A stretch of DNA of 64,000 nucleotides, from assembly GCF_030730945.1 (NCBI RefSeq), contig NZ_JAVAMS010000001.1:1-64000 (forward strand), read 5' to 3'. Below are positions 9,044 to 17,604 of this stretch, one piece after another. Below the pieces are notes generated by a model. That model had not been told where the DNA came from, ran no database searches, and was given only the letters and a program-made list of their open reading frames with translations. Every line of letters starts with the position of its first letter. The first letter of the stretch is position 1. The stretch comes from Aurantiacibacter poecillastricola. Its GTDB lineage: Bacteria; Pseudomonadota; Alphaproteobacteria; Sphingomonadales; Sphingomonadaceae. A program made the translations under genes and the position numbers.

Positions 9044-10429
9044 TCAAACCATATCGCGTGGCCGCACGAGGCGGTCGAAGGTTTCGCCGTCGACGAGGCC
9101 GAGTTCCAGGCCGGCTTCCCTCAGGGTCTGCCCATTGTTCAACGCATGCTTGGCAATCTTTGCTGCGTTGTCGTAACCGATCTCGGGGGCCAGCGCGGTG
9201 ACGAGCATGAGCGAGCGGTCCACCAGTTCGGCAATCCGTTCCTCGTTTGGCTCTATTCCCTCCACGCAGCGGCGGGCGAAGCTGTCCATTCCGGTGGCTA
9301 GCAACTCGATCGAGTGCAGCACGTTGGACCCGATCAGCGGCATGAATGTATTCAATTCGAACTGGCCCTGCATCCCGCCAACCGTAGCCGCCTGATGATT
9401 GCCGATAACCTGGGCGGCGACCATGGTCAGCATCTCCACCTGCGTCGGGTTGACCTTGCCCGGCATGATGGAACTGCCCGGTTCGTTTGCCGGTAGCGAT
9501 AATTCTCCAAGACCCGAGCGCGGGCCGGAAGCGAGCAGGCGGATATCGTTGGCGATCTTGTTCAGCGCCACGGCGAGCGTGTTGAGCGTTCCCGAAAAGG
9601 AAACGAGTCCATCCTTGGCGGCAAGCTGTTCGAAGGAGTTATCGGCCGCGCGGAATTGCTCGCCCGTAATGTCGGAAAGCGCCGCAACCATGTCGCTACG
9701 CCAGCCTTCCGGCGCGTTCAGGCCTGTTCCAACGGCCGTTCCCCCGATCGCGAGAACATGCAGGTCGCGCTCCAGAGAATCCTCGATCCGCTCACCGCAA
9801 CTGGCGATCTGTGCGGCATAGCCGGAAAATTCCTGGCCCAGTGTCAGTGGGGTTGCATCCTGAGTATGGGTGCGCCCGATCTTGACGATATCGGCGAAAG
9901 CACGGGCCTTTGTGTCGAGCGCCTCGTGCAATCGCTCCAGGGCGGGCAAAAGCTGCTGACGCGCGGTGAGTACCGCTGCGACATGCAGCGCGGTGGGGAA
10001 ACTGTCGTTGGAGCTCTGCGACTTGTTCACATGGTCGTTGGGGTGAACCGGCTGCTTGCCCCCGCGTGTCCCGGCCAAACTCTCGTTGGCGATCCCGGCG
10101 ATCACCTCGTTGACGTTCATATTGGTCTGGGTTCCGCTGCCCGTCTGGAAGATGGTGAGCGGAAACTGATCGTCATGCTCCCCGGCTCGCACCGCCTTCG
10201 CTGCCGCTTCGATCGCGTCGGCCAGCTTCTCTTCCAGGCCATGGCGGCGGTTCACCTGTGCAGCGGCCTGCTTCACTGCTGCCTGCGCATGAACGATCTG
10301 GATCGGCATGCGCTGGTGCGGGGGGAAGGGGAAATTCTGCAGGCTGCGCTGCGTTTGCGCTCCCCAGTAGGCGTTCGCGGGGACCTCGATCGGCCCGATT
10401 GAATCCGTCTCGGTGCGTGTTTCGCTCAT
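9044..10429 (-). CDS. fumC: Fumarate hydratase, class II
   Basis: A 461-residue class II (iron-independent) fumarase, which interconverts fumarate and malate in the TCA cycle as a cytoplasmic homotetramer. The superfamily signature G-S-S-I-M-P-G-K-V-N-P is intact, as are the N-terminal G-A-Q-T-Q-R-S-L-Q-N-F and the S-S-N-D-S-F-P-T substrate-site segment. Length and organisation are normal. It is transcribed leftward with no obvious operon partner. The 858-base upstream gap separates it from the LuxR-type regulator. Confidence 0.97.
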   Translation of the reverse strand: MSETRTETDSIGPIEVPANAYWGAQTQRSLQNFPFPPHQRMPIQIVHAQAAVKQAAAQVNRRHGLEEKLADAIEAAAKAVRAGEHDDQFPLTIFQTGSGTQTNMNVNEVIAGIANESLAGTRGGKQPVHPNDHVNKSQSSNDSFPTALHVAAVLTARQQLLPALERLHEALDTKARAFADIVKIGRTHTQDATPLTLGQEFSGYAAQIASCGERIEDSLERDLHVLAIGGTAVGTGLNAPEGWRSDMVAALSDITGEQFRAADNSFEQLAAKDGLVSFSGTLNTLAVALNKIANDIRLLASGPRSGLGELSLPANEPGSSIMPGKVNPTQVEMLTMVAAQVIGNHQAATVGGMQGQFELNTFMPLIGSNVLHSIELLATGMDSFARRCVEGIEPNEERIAELVDRSLMLVTALAPEIGYDNAAKIAKHALNNGQTLREAGLELGLVDGETFDRLVRPRDMV

Positions 10430-10772
10430 GAAAGTGCTCGATTTCGCTTTCGTATCAGGGAGGCTCCCCTGTTTCGAGATCTGCCTCGGAAGCCCACTGC
10501 CGCAAGCTTGAAACAGCCATGCTTCAAGAATTGAGGGGCTGGGAAGTCGTTCCGCATGGAATGCCTTTACGGGGGCCGGCGATTGGACGGTGCCGCGCTG
10601 GACGAGGCTTATCGGCCCTTCCGAGGTCTACCTTTTTGGAGGGCATCGATTCGCGTCGTGAGCGTCGGGGCGATTCGGTTGACTGGCTCGATTCCCTTGG
10701 AATCGGCAACAAAGCCGTGATCATTCAATGATTTCCGTAGAAATACTTACTTGGTACACCCTCGAGAAGTGA

Positions 10773-10797
10773 GCAAACGCGAAAAGCGGGCGTTTGC
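10773..10797. repeat. Inverted repeat in the fumC-luxR gap
   Basis: GCAAACGC (10773-10780) and GCGTTTGC (10790-10797) are perfect 8-base arms around a 9-base spacer. No U run follows, so an operator or RNA structure is more likely than a terminator. Confidence 0.55.
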
Positions 10798-11032
10798 ATT
10801 ACGGCTGGAAAACAAGGATTTAGGATGGACTATCCATTTTTCCCGAATTCGAATCGGAATACTCTGTTCCCGGCGCATCGGGTAGCGCTACCGAGACTCC
10901 GAAGAGACCGTGCCGGACCCCTATTAACTATATTTATTCACTTTTTTGCGCTTGGCGAAAGAGCCGTCCCATTCTGGTAATCCGCAATTATCTACCGCAA
11001 TGCGGCACTGCAGCATGGCGTTTAAAATTTTG

Positions 11033-11068
11033 GCCTATCGAAGGCAAAAGATAGGCGTAATTTTCTTG
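11033..11068 (+). terminator. Possible terminator-like hairpin upstream of the LuxR-type gene
   Basis: GCCTATC (11033-11039) pairs with GATAGGC (11050-11056), and the T-rich GTAATTTTCTT follows. It could end a short leader or small RNA that begins in the AT-rich gap, or act as an attenuator. The stem is only 7 bases, so this is tentative. Confidence 0.35.
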
Positions 11069-11287
11069 CTCTCGCCGTTCATGAACCTTTCGAAATGACA
11101 TCCCGGAATCGCCGCGCCCGGGCAACGATCTAGACAATATCCGGAAGCTGTAATATTGTCCTATTCACCAGTTGAAGGCTGGCTTCCACTTTCGAATATT
11201 TCCTGGGGGGCTTTGGAAATATCGATTGGAAATAATGATTTCCGGGTCGGAATACGCCTTAAACATCCACAGGGGGGTCTACAGACC

Positions 11288-12046
11288 ATGCTTGCCCAAG
11301 ATATCTGCGCATCGCTTGTATGCGTCAATTCGCTTGCCCAGGAAGGGCTCAAACGTATCCTTAATGAGGACGGCTTCGCCTTGCGTCGCACGTTCAAAAG
11401 CTGCGACGCGCTGCTCGATGCACCTGAAGCTTCGCAGGATTTCGACCAGAATGAACTGCTGCTCGTGGATCGCAGTGCAACCCGCGACATTGCCCGCGAC
11501 ATCGCGGCTCTGCGCGAGCGCAATATCCATGCGCGCATCGTGTTGCTGGACGACCGCTTCGATTTCGAGACCATGGTGGAGGTCTTCCGCTCGGGAGCGG
11601 ACGGCTATCTCATCAAGGAAATCGACTATCGCCCGTTCCTTGAATCCCTGCGGCTCGTCGCCATGGGGGAAAAGGTCCTGCCGGGTGCCCTGGCCAACCA
11701 CCTTCCCGAATTCGGAAAGTACATGGTCAGCCCCGAAGTTGATTCCTCCGAGGTTTTCGGCGCACTTTCCGACCGCGAGGTCGAGACGCTGCGTTGCCTG
11801 ATCATGGGCTATCCCAACAAGATCATCGCCTACCGCCTCGACATCAGCGAAGCCACGGTGAAGGTCCACGTGAAGGCCATCCTTCGCAAGCTCGGCGTGC
11901 AGAACCGCACGCAGGCGGCGATCTGGGCCGTCGGCCACGGGCTGGAGCCGCATGGTTCCGGTTCGGCTTTCCCCTTCCTCGCGAAGGGCGGGCATTCGCC
12001 GGAAGCCGACCTTATCGAGACGGGCACTCTCATCGCGGCCGAATAG
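11288..12046 (+). CDS. LuxR/NarL-type response regulator with atypical receiver
   Basis: A 252-residue DNA-binding regulator. I use the ATG at 11288, which has an AGGGGGG run about 11 bases upstream; a TTG at 11156 would add 44 residues without receiver character. Residues 5-140 form a receiver-like domain with a candidate phospho-acceptor Asp61 (L-L-L-V-D-R) and the conserved Lys110 (G-Y-L-I-K). The acidic pair normally found near residues 11-14 is replaced by V-C-V-N. Residues 158-218 are a LuxR-type helix-turn-helix (L-S-D-R-E-V-E-T-L-R, then S-E-A-T-V-K-V-H-V). No histidine kinase is adjacent. Its position beside a sugar-modification operon suggests a local regulator, which is inference. 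Confidence 0.88.
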   Translation: MLAQDICASLVCVNSLAQEGLKRILNEDGFALRRTFKSCDALLDAPEASQDFDQNELLLVDRSATRDIARDIAALRERNIHARIVLLDDRFDFETMVEVFRSGADGYLIKEIDYRPFLESLRLVAMGEKVLPGALANHLPEFGKYMVSPEVDSSEVFGALSDREVETLRCLIMGYPNKIIAYRLDISEATVKVHVKAILRKLGVQNRTQAAIWAVGHGLEPHGSGSAFPFLAKGGHSPEADLIETGTLIAAE

Positions 12047-12099
12047 ACCGCGGACGGCTCAACTTTCGAGCCGACTGCCGACCGATCGAGAATATCAGG

Positions 12100-12140
12100 C
12101 GCCTGGCACCGCAATTGAAACGCGGTGCCAGGCGTTACTG
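12100..12140 (+). terminator. Terminator between convergent LuxR-type and epimerase genes
   Basis: A perfect 13-base stem, CGCCTGGCACCGC (12100-12112) with GCGGTGCCAGGCG (12122-12134), has a 9-base loop and is followed by TTACTGTTTG. It lies 54 bases after the regulator's stop. The U tract is imperfect, but the stem is very strong and may also stop the opposing transcript. Confidence 0.8.
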
Positions 12141-12157
12141 TTTGCCCCGTCGGTTCC

Positions 12158-13174
12158 CTATGCCGACCGGCTGTCTCGAAGGGAGGGCCGAACTGCCTCG
12201 GCCTCGGGGAAGCTGGCGCAATATTCCTCGTAGGCGGCTATCATCATCTCGTCGTCGCCGTGGACCGGATACCATCCGAGCCGCTCATTCGCCTCGCTGA
12301 CATCGAGCACGTAATGCTGATCGGCGATTTCGAACTGCTCCGGCACCAGCGGGCTGAGATCGAACCGGTCGAGAACGCGCAGCACCGGTTTGAGCAGGGC
12401 ACTCGGCAGCGGGACGACCGGCGATCGTGATCCGGCACGGGCAATCAGCGTCTCGATCAGATCCTTGCTGGCCCAGCGTGGCTCGGATCCCAGATTGAAC
12501 ACGCCCTGCGCATCCTCCCGGGCGATTCCGCGCACGATGGCATCGGCGCAATCGAACACCGAAATCATCTGGTAGGTGTTCGTGCCCGATCCGATCATCG
12601 GCACGGGACGGTTGTGACGGATCGCAGCAAACAGCTTTGTCATGAGGCCGAACCGGCCCGGCCCGACGATCAGGCGCGGGCGGTACACCATGACCCGGAA
12701 CGGCAGGTCTTTCGAGGCGATGAGGTCCTCAGCTGCGACTTTGGACTCCCCGTAAGGACCGAAGGGTTTACGCGGATGGTCCTTGTCCACCGGAGTGCGC
12801 TGCGGCTTGCCATACACCATGTCGGTGCTGACGAAGGAGAAGGATGCCGCCTCCAATCGCCTCGCGAGAGCGAGAACGTTACGCGTTCCCTCGACATTCC
12901 CTTCGCGGAAGAAACGCGCACGGTCTCGCCGCTTCACGGGCTTGTTGTACTGACGACCTGCCAGATGGATCACATGGGCGCCGCGCGGAAGGGACAGCGC
13001 TTCAAGCTGTTCCTTGTCGATCACGTCGACGGCGTGGTGCATGACGGCAGGCGTATTCGATTTGGGATACTGCAGGTCGAGATTGTGCACGGTCCAGCCG
13101 TCGCGCACGAGGTGCTCCACCAGGACAGAGCCCAGGAACCCGCTTCCTCCCGTCACGATGGCGTTATTGGTCAT
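12158..13174 (-). CDS. NAD-dependent sugar epimerase/dehydratase (extended SDR)
   Basis: A 338-residue extended short-chain dehydrogenase. The N-terminal G-G-S-G-F-L-G motif binds NAD, and Y-G-E-S-K holds the catalytic Tyr/Lys pair, with S-T-D-M-V-Y-G supplying the Ser/Thr. Such enzymes epimerise or dehydrate nucleotide sugars, and some act on polyprenyl-linked sugars. It is the last gene of a three-gene leftward operon, 1 base after the SMR-type transporter and behind the HAD-UbiA fusion. That context suggests work on a polyprenyl-phosphate sugar or its precursor (inference). Confidence 0.88.
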   Translation of the reverse strand: MTNNAIVTGGSGFLGSVLVEHLVRDGWTVHNLDLQYPKSNTPAVMHHAVDVIDKEQLEALSLPRGAHVIHLAGRQYNKPVKRRDRARFFREGNVEGTRNVLALARRLEAASFSFVSTDMVYGKPQRTPVDKDHPRKPFGPYGESKVAAEDLIASKDLPFRVMVYRPRLIVGPGRFGLMTKLFAAIRHNRPVPMIGSGTNTYQMISVFDCADAIVRGIAREDAQGVFNLGSEPRWASKDLIETLIARAGSRSPVVPLPSALLKPVLRVLDRFDLSPLVPEQFEIADQHYVLDVSEANERLGWYPVHGDDEMMIAAYEEYCASFPEAEAVRPSLRDSRSA

Positions 13175-13175
13175 G

Positions 13176-13550
13176 TCAGCTCCGTGCCAGCAGGATGATC
13201 CCGATGGAAACCACGAGGATGCCGGCGGCCTTCTGTAGTCCCAGCGGCTCGTTCAGGAAGAGAAACGAGATGATCGCCACGAAGGCAAAACCCAGTCCGA
13301 GGAAGGGATAGGCCAGCGAGACGTCGGTCTTGCTGAGCACGAACATCCACACGAGGATGCTGACGCCGTAGACGGCCATGGCCAGGATAATGCCGGGGTT
13401 GAGCATGATCGCCATCGCCGAATCCACCGGCTGCGAGGCGGAGAACTGCAACTTTCCCTTCAGATTGATGCTGAGCAGCAATTGCGCGCAGGCATTCAGG
13501 AAGACGCTCAGCACGATCAGCAAAATCGTGCCTGGTGAGGACGTGATCAT
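13176..13550 (-). CDS. SMR/EamA-type small membrane transporter (ArnE-like)
   Basis: A 124-residue protein with four predicted membrane helices, the size of one half of an EamA transporter and of the ArnE/ArnF subunits. Those subunits flip undecaprenyl-phosphate-aminoarabinose across the inner membrane. The helix around G-V-S-I-L-V-W-M-F-V-L-S-K-T-D-V-S-L-A-Y-P and the closing A-G-I-L-V-V-S-I-G-I-I-L-L match that family better than multidrug SMR pumps. Its start overlaps the end of the HAD-UbiA gene by 4 bases, which implies translational coupling. A role as flippase for the lipid-linked sugar made by its neighbours is inference. Confidence 0.82.
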   Translation of the reverse strand: MITSSPGTILLIVLSVFLNACAQLLLSINLKGKLQFSASQPVDSAMAIMLNPGIILAMAVYGVSILVWMFVLSKTDVSLAYPFLGLGFAFVAIISFLFLNEPLGLQKAAGILVVSIGIILLARS

Positions 13551-15013
13551 AGGGGAAGACTCGTTACGGAAGCGGCAAAGCAGAGGAACAGGAAGCCCGC
13601 CATACCGAGGCTGACCGGATCCTTCACCGCGAAAATTACCGGATCGTCATGCAATTCGCCGCGGTGGCTGAGAAGCCAGATGCGCATTATCCAGAAAACC
13701 AGCACGATGGGTGTGCCGTAAAGCATCTGCGGGTGCGTGTAGATATCGCGCGCGGCGGCTTCCAGCGTGATGAAGAGCAGCATCACGACGCAGGATGCCA
13801 TGCCCGTCGAAAGGCCCAGAGCCAGCGTCAATGGCCAGTCGTCATGCCGATACCCGCGCCCGGCAATCTTCGCGCCCTTCGAGGGTTTGGAGGAGATCAC
13901 CTCCACATGGCGCTTGGCCAGCGCCAGCGACAGGAAGACGAAGACGGCGAATGAGGTGAGCCAGGGCGAATGCGGCAGGTCGAGCAGGAGCGAACCGGCC
14001 ACGATACGGCTGGTGAACAGCAGCGCGATGATCCCGACGTCGAGCAGGGGTATCTTCTTCAGCGCGAAGGAATAGGACAGGGTCACCACAAGGTAGCCTG
14101 TCAGCGCAAGGCCGAAGGCCGTGCTGAGCGCGAAGGCACCCGCAAGGCCCATGGCCAGCATCCCCATCGCCACTATCGATGCCGGCATGACGCGCAGCCT
14201 GCCGCTGGCGAGGGGCCGGTTGCACTTGCTGCGGTGCGCGCGATCGGCGTCGACATCGAAAATGTCGTTGATGACATAGCTGCCCGAGCCCGCAATGCTC
14301 CAGAACAACACGCCCATCAGTGCCGTCGCCACCGCTTCGGGCACCAGGTAGAGCTGGCCCAGCAGCAGGGGAACCAGGATCAACAGGTTCTTCACCCACT
14401 GGTGCAGGCGGAAGAGCTTGACCCAGTCCTTCATGGACCCGCCCCCTTCCTTGTACATCCCCACGATCGGCACGCCCTGTGCGCGCAGCTTGCGCTCGTG
14501 CCGCGCGCCGTCGCCCACCAGGATCGCGCCCGCAGATGCCATCCAGACGGGCATGTCTGCCGTACTGTCGCCAGCATAGATGAAGCCGTCGGGGAAGCGC
14601 TCCTTCAGATAGCGCGCCTTTTCAGGTCCCTTCAGGTTCGACCGGCCGTCGCTGCCGGTCACGCTGTCGAACAGGCCGGTCGCTTCGCCGATGGCGTCTG
14701 CGTGATACTGGTCCGCCGCGGTGACGAGATGCAGCGACGTGCCACCGCTCTTGAGCTTGCCGAGGTTCTCCACGAGATCCTGCCGCAGCGGAGCGAGGCC
14801 TGCGTCGCGGCCCGCCATTTGCGCAAGCGAACGCTTCATCGCCGCCTTGCCGCTGGTTCCGAAAACCGCCTTCACAACGCTGCGGATCGAGGAGCCCCGA
14901 AGCACGGCAAAGAAATCTTCATGCAATGTATCGACCGGCGACAAGGTGCCGTCGAGGTCGACGACGAGATGTCGAAACTCCAACTGATCGGTCTTGCCGA
15001 CATTATGTTTCAT
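13547..15013 (-). CDS. HAD phosphatase-UbiA prenyltransferase fusion
   Basis: A 488-residue two-domain protein. Residues 1 to about 190 are a HAD-type hydrolase with motif I D-L-D-G-T (19-23) and the acidic motif G-D-S-T-A-D (148-153). Residues about 200-488 are a UbiA-family membrane prenyltransferase with the metal-diphosphate motif N-D-I-F-D-V-D-A-D (249-257) and roughly eight to nine helices. The C-terminal half resembles decaprenyl-phosphate 5-phosphoribosyltransferase (Rv3806c type, also NoeC of Azorhizobium) more than UbiA of ubiquinone synthesis. The HAD half could remove the 5-phosphate after transfer. It is the first gene of the operon. Specific substrates are inferred, not seen. 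Confidence 0.85.
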   Translation of the reverse strand: MKHNVGKTDQLEFRHLVVDLDGTLSPVDTLHEDFFAVLRGSSIRSVVKAVFGTSGKAAMKRSLAQMAGRDAGLAPLRQDLVENLGKLKSGGTSLHLVTAADQYHADAIGEATGLFDSVTGSDGRSNLKGPEKARYLKERFPDGFIYAGDSTADMPVWMASAGAILVGDGARHERKLRAQGVPIVGMYKEGGGSMKDWVKLFRLHQWVKNLLILVPLLLGQLYLVPEAVATALMGVLFWSIAGSGSYVINDIFDVDADRAHRSKCNRPLASGRLRVMPASIVAMGMLAMGLAGAFALSTAFGLALTGYLVVTLSYSFALKKIPLLDVGIIALLFTSRIVAGSLLLDLPHSPWLTSFAVFVFLSLALAKRHVEVISSKPSKGAKIAGRGYRHDDWPLTLALGLSTGMASCVVMLLFITLEAAARDIYTHPQMLYGTPIVLVFWIMRIWLLSHRGELHDDPVIFAVKDPVSLGMAGFLFLCFAASVTSLPL

Positions 15014-15239
15014 TCCGGTCCCCGCGCGCTGATGCAGCTGTCATCCCCGTCCCGCCCGGCGCAGGCGGCATGCGAATTGAAGCGGCTTGGCGTTCCTACT
15101 TTCGAGTTATTGCTCCGCGCGTATCGTAGTCGCGGGCGGAGACCGGCGGGACGGTTCGAGCCTGTTGTCCTGCCGGGAGGCGGAGCGATCTGGCTGGCAT
15201 TGCACATGGTTCACATATCCGCTTGCGACCGACCGCTGC

Positions 15240-17339
15240 TCAATGCAGCCCCTGCACGGATGACAGCCGGGTCAGCCCGGAGTCGATCTGGCAGAACTCC
15301 TCGAATCCGATGGTGCTGTTCGAGATCTTGGCGAGATGATGCGTGAGGCGCTTGGCCTCCTCGTCGTCGCCCCGCTCGGCCACGCGTTCCAGCTCGTCCA
15401 GGCAGGAGTTGATGAAGGGCAGCGGAATGGGCCGCGAACGCGCTTCGAAAATGCCGCTGATGCGCGAATCAACCTGGTCCTCGCAATAGTCGAACAGCTC
15501 CTCGTAGAGCTTCTCGCCGGGACGCAGGCCGATGAAGTCGATGGGAACGTCGAGCTCCGGCTCCAGCCCGTACAGGCTGATGAGGCGATGCGCGAGATCG
15601 ACGATGCGAACCGGCTTGCCCATGTCGAGGACGAAGATCGTGCCGCGCTCGGTATCCTGCTCCAGCGCCGAGGAGCTGCTCTGCAGGATCAGCTGCACGG
15701 CTTCGTGCACGGTCATGAAGAAGCGCTCGATATCGGGGTGGGTGATCGTCAGCGGCTTGCCGTCTTCCAGCTGCTTCTTGAGCAGAGGAAGGATCGATCC
15801 GCTCGAGCCCAGGACGTTGCCGAAGCGCACCGTCATGAAGCGCGGGGCACCCGCATCGTCCACGCCGCAGCGGTCGAGCGACTGGCTGTAGAGCTCGCCC
15901 ACACGCTTCGTGGCGCCCATCATGCCGACGGGGTTGACGGCCTTGTCGGTGGACACCTGCACCATGGCGCGCGCGCCGTATTCGCACACGGCATTGGCGA
16001 TGATCCGCGTGCCGAGAATATTGGTCAGCACACCTCCGCACGGATTGGCCTCCACCATCGGCACGTGCTTCAGCGCCGCTGCGTGGAACACGATCGAGGG
16101 CCGATGCTTGGCGAACACGCGGCGCACCTCGTGGCGATTGCGGATGTCGCAGAGCTCCGGATGGATCTCGAGATCGGGGTAGCGTTCGCGCAGGCGCCGC
16201 TCGATGCTGTAGAGGGCAAATTCGCTGTGCTCGACGAGGATCAGCTTGGAAGGACTGAAGCTGGCGATCTGCCAGCACAGTTCGCCGCCGATCGTGCCGC
16301 CCGCCCCGGTGGTAAGGATGCACTCGCCCTCGATCTGCGAGGCGACGAGGTCACCATCGCTCTTGTACTCGCTGCGGCCAAGCAGGGCCTTTGTGTTCAG
16401 TTCCACCTTCCCTGCGTGGTTGTTCTTGAGGAGGATCTGGCTCCAGCCGTCGCGAATGCGCAGCAGTTCCATGCCCAGATCGCGAGCGCGCTGCGAGAGG
16501 CGCGCCATCTCGCGCTCGCTCAATTGCAGGCTGTCGTCGCTGACGATGACGAGGGAAGGATTGCGGCCCCTCGCCCGAAGGTCCTCCACCACATCGGTCA
16601 GCATGTCATGGCTGCCCAGCACCACCGCCTTGCCAACCCGGGCAATCGGGTCGCTGACCGAGGGCAGGAGTACGCCGGCGACCTGGAAACTGGGCGATTC
16701 CTCGTTCGCGACAAGGTCCAGCACCGACCGGGCCCATTGCGGCGATCCGACTAGGAGGGCAAGCGGCTGGTCCGTCACTGCAGCTTCCTCCCTGCGCCCG
16801 ACCCACGGCAGCTGGGCGAAGCGGTATTCCTGGATCGAACGGCGGGTGCCGCGAAGCACCATCATGAAAGCCAGCGCGAACAGCGCCTGCGCCAAGGCAA
16901 GCCCTATGATCGAAAAGGTAACGGGGTTGCCGGTAAACCACAGCACCGCCCCCCATGCGGGTATCATGGAGAGAAAACCTACCACCATCAGGTAAAGCGC
17001 ACTGGCAAAATCGAAGAAGCGCCAGCTGCGGTAATAGACGCCGGCGAGGTACAGGAGAGCGAGCGAAATGCCGCAGAACATGACGTAGATCTGTTCGGAC
17101 ACGAAGATATTCGAGAACATCCCCATGAACGAGATTTCGATTACCACATGCAGGCTCGCCAGGATCGCCAGTCCATCGAGGAAGGCCAGGATTGCCACGC
17201 GCCGCGCTCGCCGCAGGCTCTTGAGCCGCGAGCGGGCCCAACGCTCTCGCAGGGAGCGGCCTAACGTGCTGAATGAGGACTCCCTGCCCGCGGCAACCTT
17301 GCCCAGACCATGGAGTTCGCTGGTTGCTTCCTTGCCCAT
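15240..17339 (-). CDS. Membrane-bound nucleotide-sugar 4,6-dehydratase (FlaA1/CapD/PglF type)
   Basis: A 699-residue protein from the ATG at 17339, which has an AGAAGG upstream; an open frame continues to 17744 without coding character. About residues 45-160 hold four membrane helices and are followed by a CoA-binding-like Rossmann domain. The C-terminal half is the catalytic SDR domain with G-A-G-G-T-I-G. As usual in this family, the active-site segment reads S-T-D-K-A-V-N-P-V-G-M-M-G-A-T-K, with Met in place of the SDR Tyr. These enzymes turn UDP-GlcNAc into UDP-4-keto-6-deoxy-GlcNAc, the first step toward bacillosamine and related sugars. The aminotransferase at 27455-28684 could act next. 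Confidence 0.92.
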   Translation of the reverse strand: MGKEATSELHGLGKVAAGRESSFSTLGRSLRERWARSRLKSLRRARRVAILAFLDGLAILASLHVVIEISFMGMFSNIFVSEQIYVMFCGISLALLYLAGVYYRSWRFFDFASALYLMVVGFLSMIPAWGAVLWFTGNPVTFSIIGLALAQALFALAFMMVLRGTRRSIQEYRFAQLPWVGRREEAAVTDQPLALLVGSPQWARSVLDLVANEESPSFQVAGVLLPSVSDPIARVGKAVVLGSHDMLTDVVEDLRARGRNPSLVIVSDDSLQLSEREMARLSQRARDLGMELLRIRDGWSQILLKNNHAGKVELNTKALLGRSEYKSDGDLVASQIEGECILTTGAGGTIGGELCWQIASFSPSKLILVEHSEFALYSIERRLRERYPDLEIHPELCDIRNRHEVRRVFAKHRPSIVFHAAALKHVPMVEANPCGGVLTNILGTRIIANAVCEYGARAMVQVSTDKAVNPVGMMGATKRVGELYSQSLDRCGVDDAGAPRFMTVRFGNVLGSSGSILPLLKKQLEDGKPLTITHPDIERFFMTVHEAVQLILQSSSSALEQDTERGTIFVLDMGKPVRIVDLAHRLISLYGLEPELDVPIDFIGLRPGEKLYEELFDYCEDQVDSRISGIFEARSRPIPLPFINSCLDELERVAERGDDEEAKRLTHHLAKISNSTIGFEEFCQIDSGLTRLSSVQGLH

Positions 17340-17604
17340 CCCTTCGCCTTCTTCGCTTGAGGCCAGATACGCGCACGGCAAAAACCGATCGCGAACGTGT
17401 GGGTCATTCCTATCGCAATTCAGGCGAAAACAGGGCGGCGCATACTGGGATGATTCGGAATCGTCGGACGCGTTCCTAACGGATGGTTTACCGAATACTA
17501 ATGGGCAGTCCGCTTGTTGGGCGTGGAACGTTAGAAAGTTCTCGTGATTACCGGCGGCTGCGATAAGCGTCGCTCCGACTGACTGGACTTTAGGGGAAGT
17601 ACGA

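Larger units (their letters stand above)
10430..11287. other. Long intergenic region without a convincing gene
   Basis: These 858 bases separate divergent fumC and the LuxR-type gene. The stretch from about 10730 is visibly more AT-rich than the surroundings. Short open frames exist, for example near 10519-10731, but they lack ribosome sites and coding character. Two clear inverted repeats are listed separately. A run of TTTTTT near 10943 and several TTCGAA-type palindromes are also present. I could not pick convincing -35/-10 elements by eye. Confidence 0.7.

Noticed and set aside
10519..10731. Short open frames on both strands in the fumC upstream gap
   Set aside because: They overlap each other on opposite strands, lack ribosome sites and show no protein-like composition.
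13970..15346. Long open frame on the plus strand opposite the HAD-UbiA gene
   Set aside because: It is antisense to a protein with clear catalytic motifs, and its translation is rich in Arg, His, Gln and Gly without domains. This is a GC-rich shadow frame.
15336..16754. Long plus-strand open frame opposite the nucleotide-sugar dehydratase
   Set aside because: It mirrors the coding frame of a well-recognised enzyme and has no ribosome site or domain.
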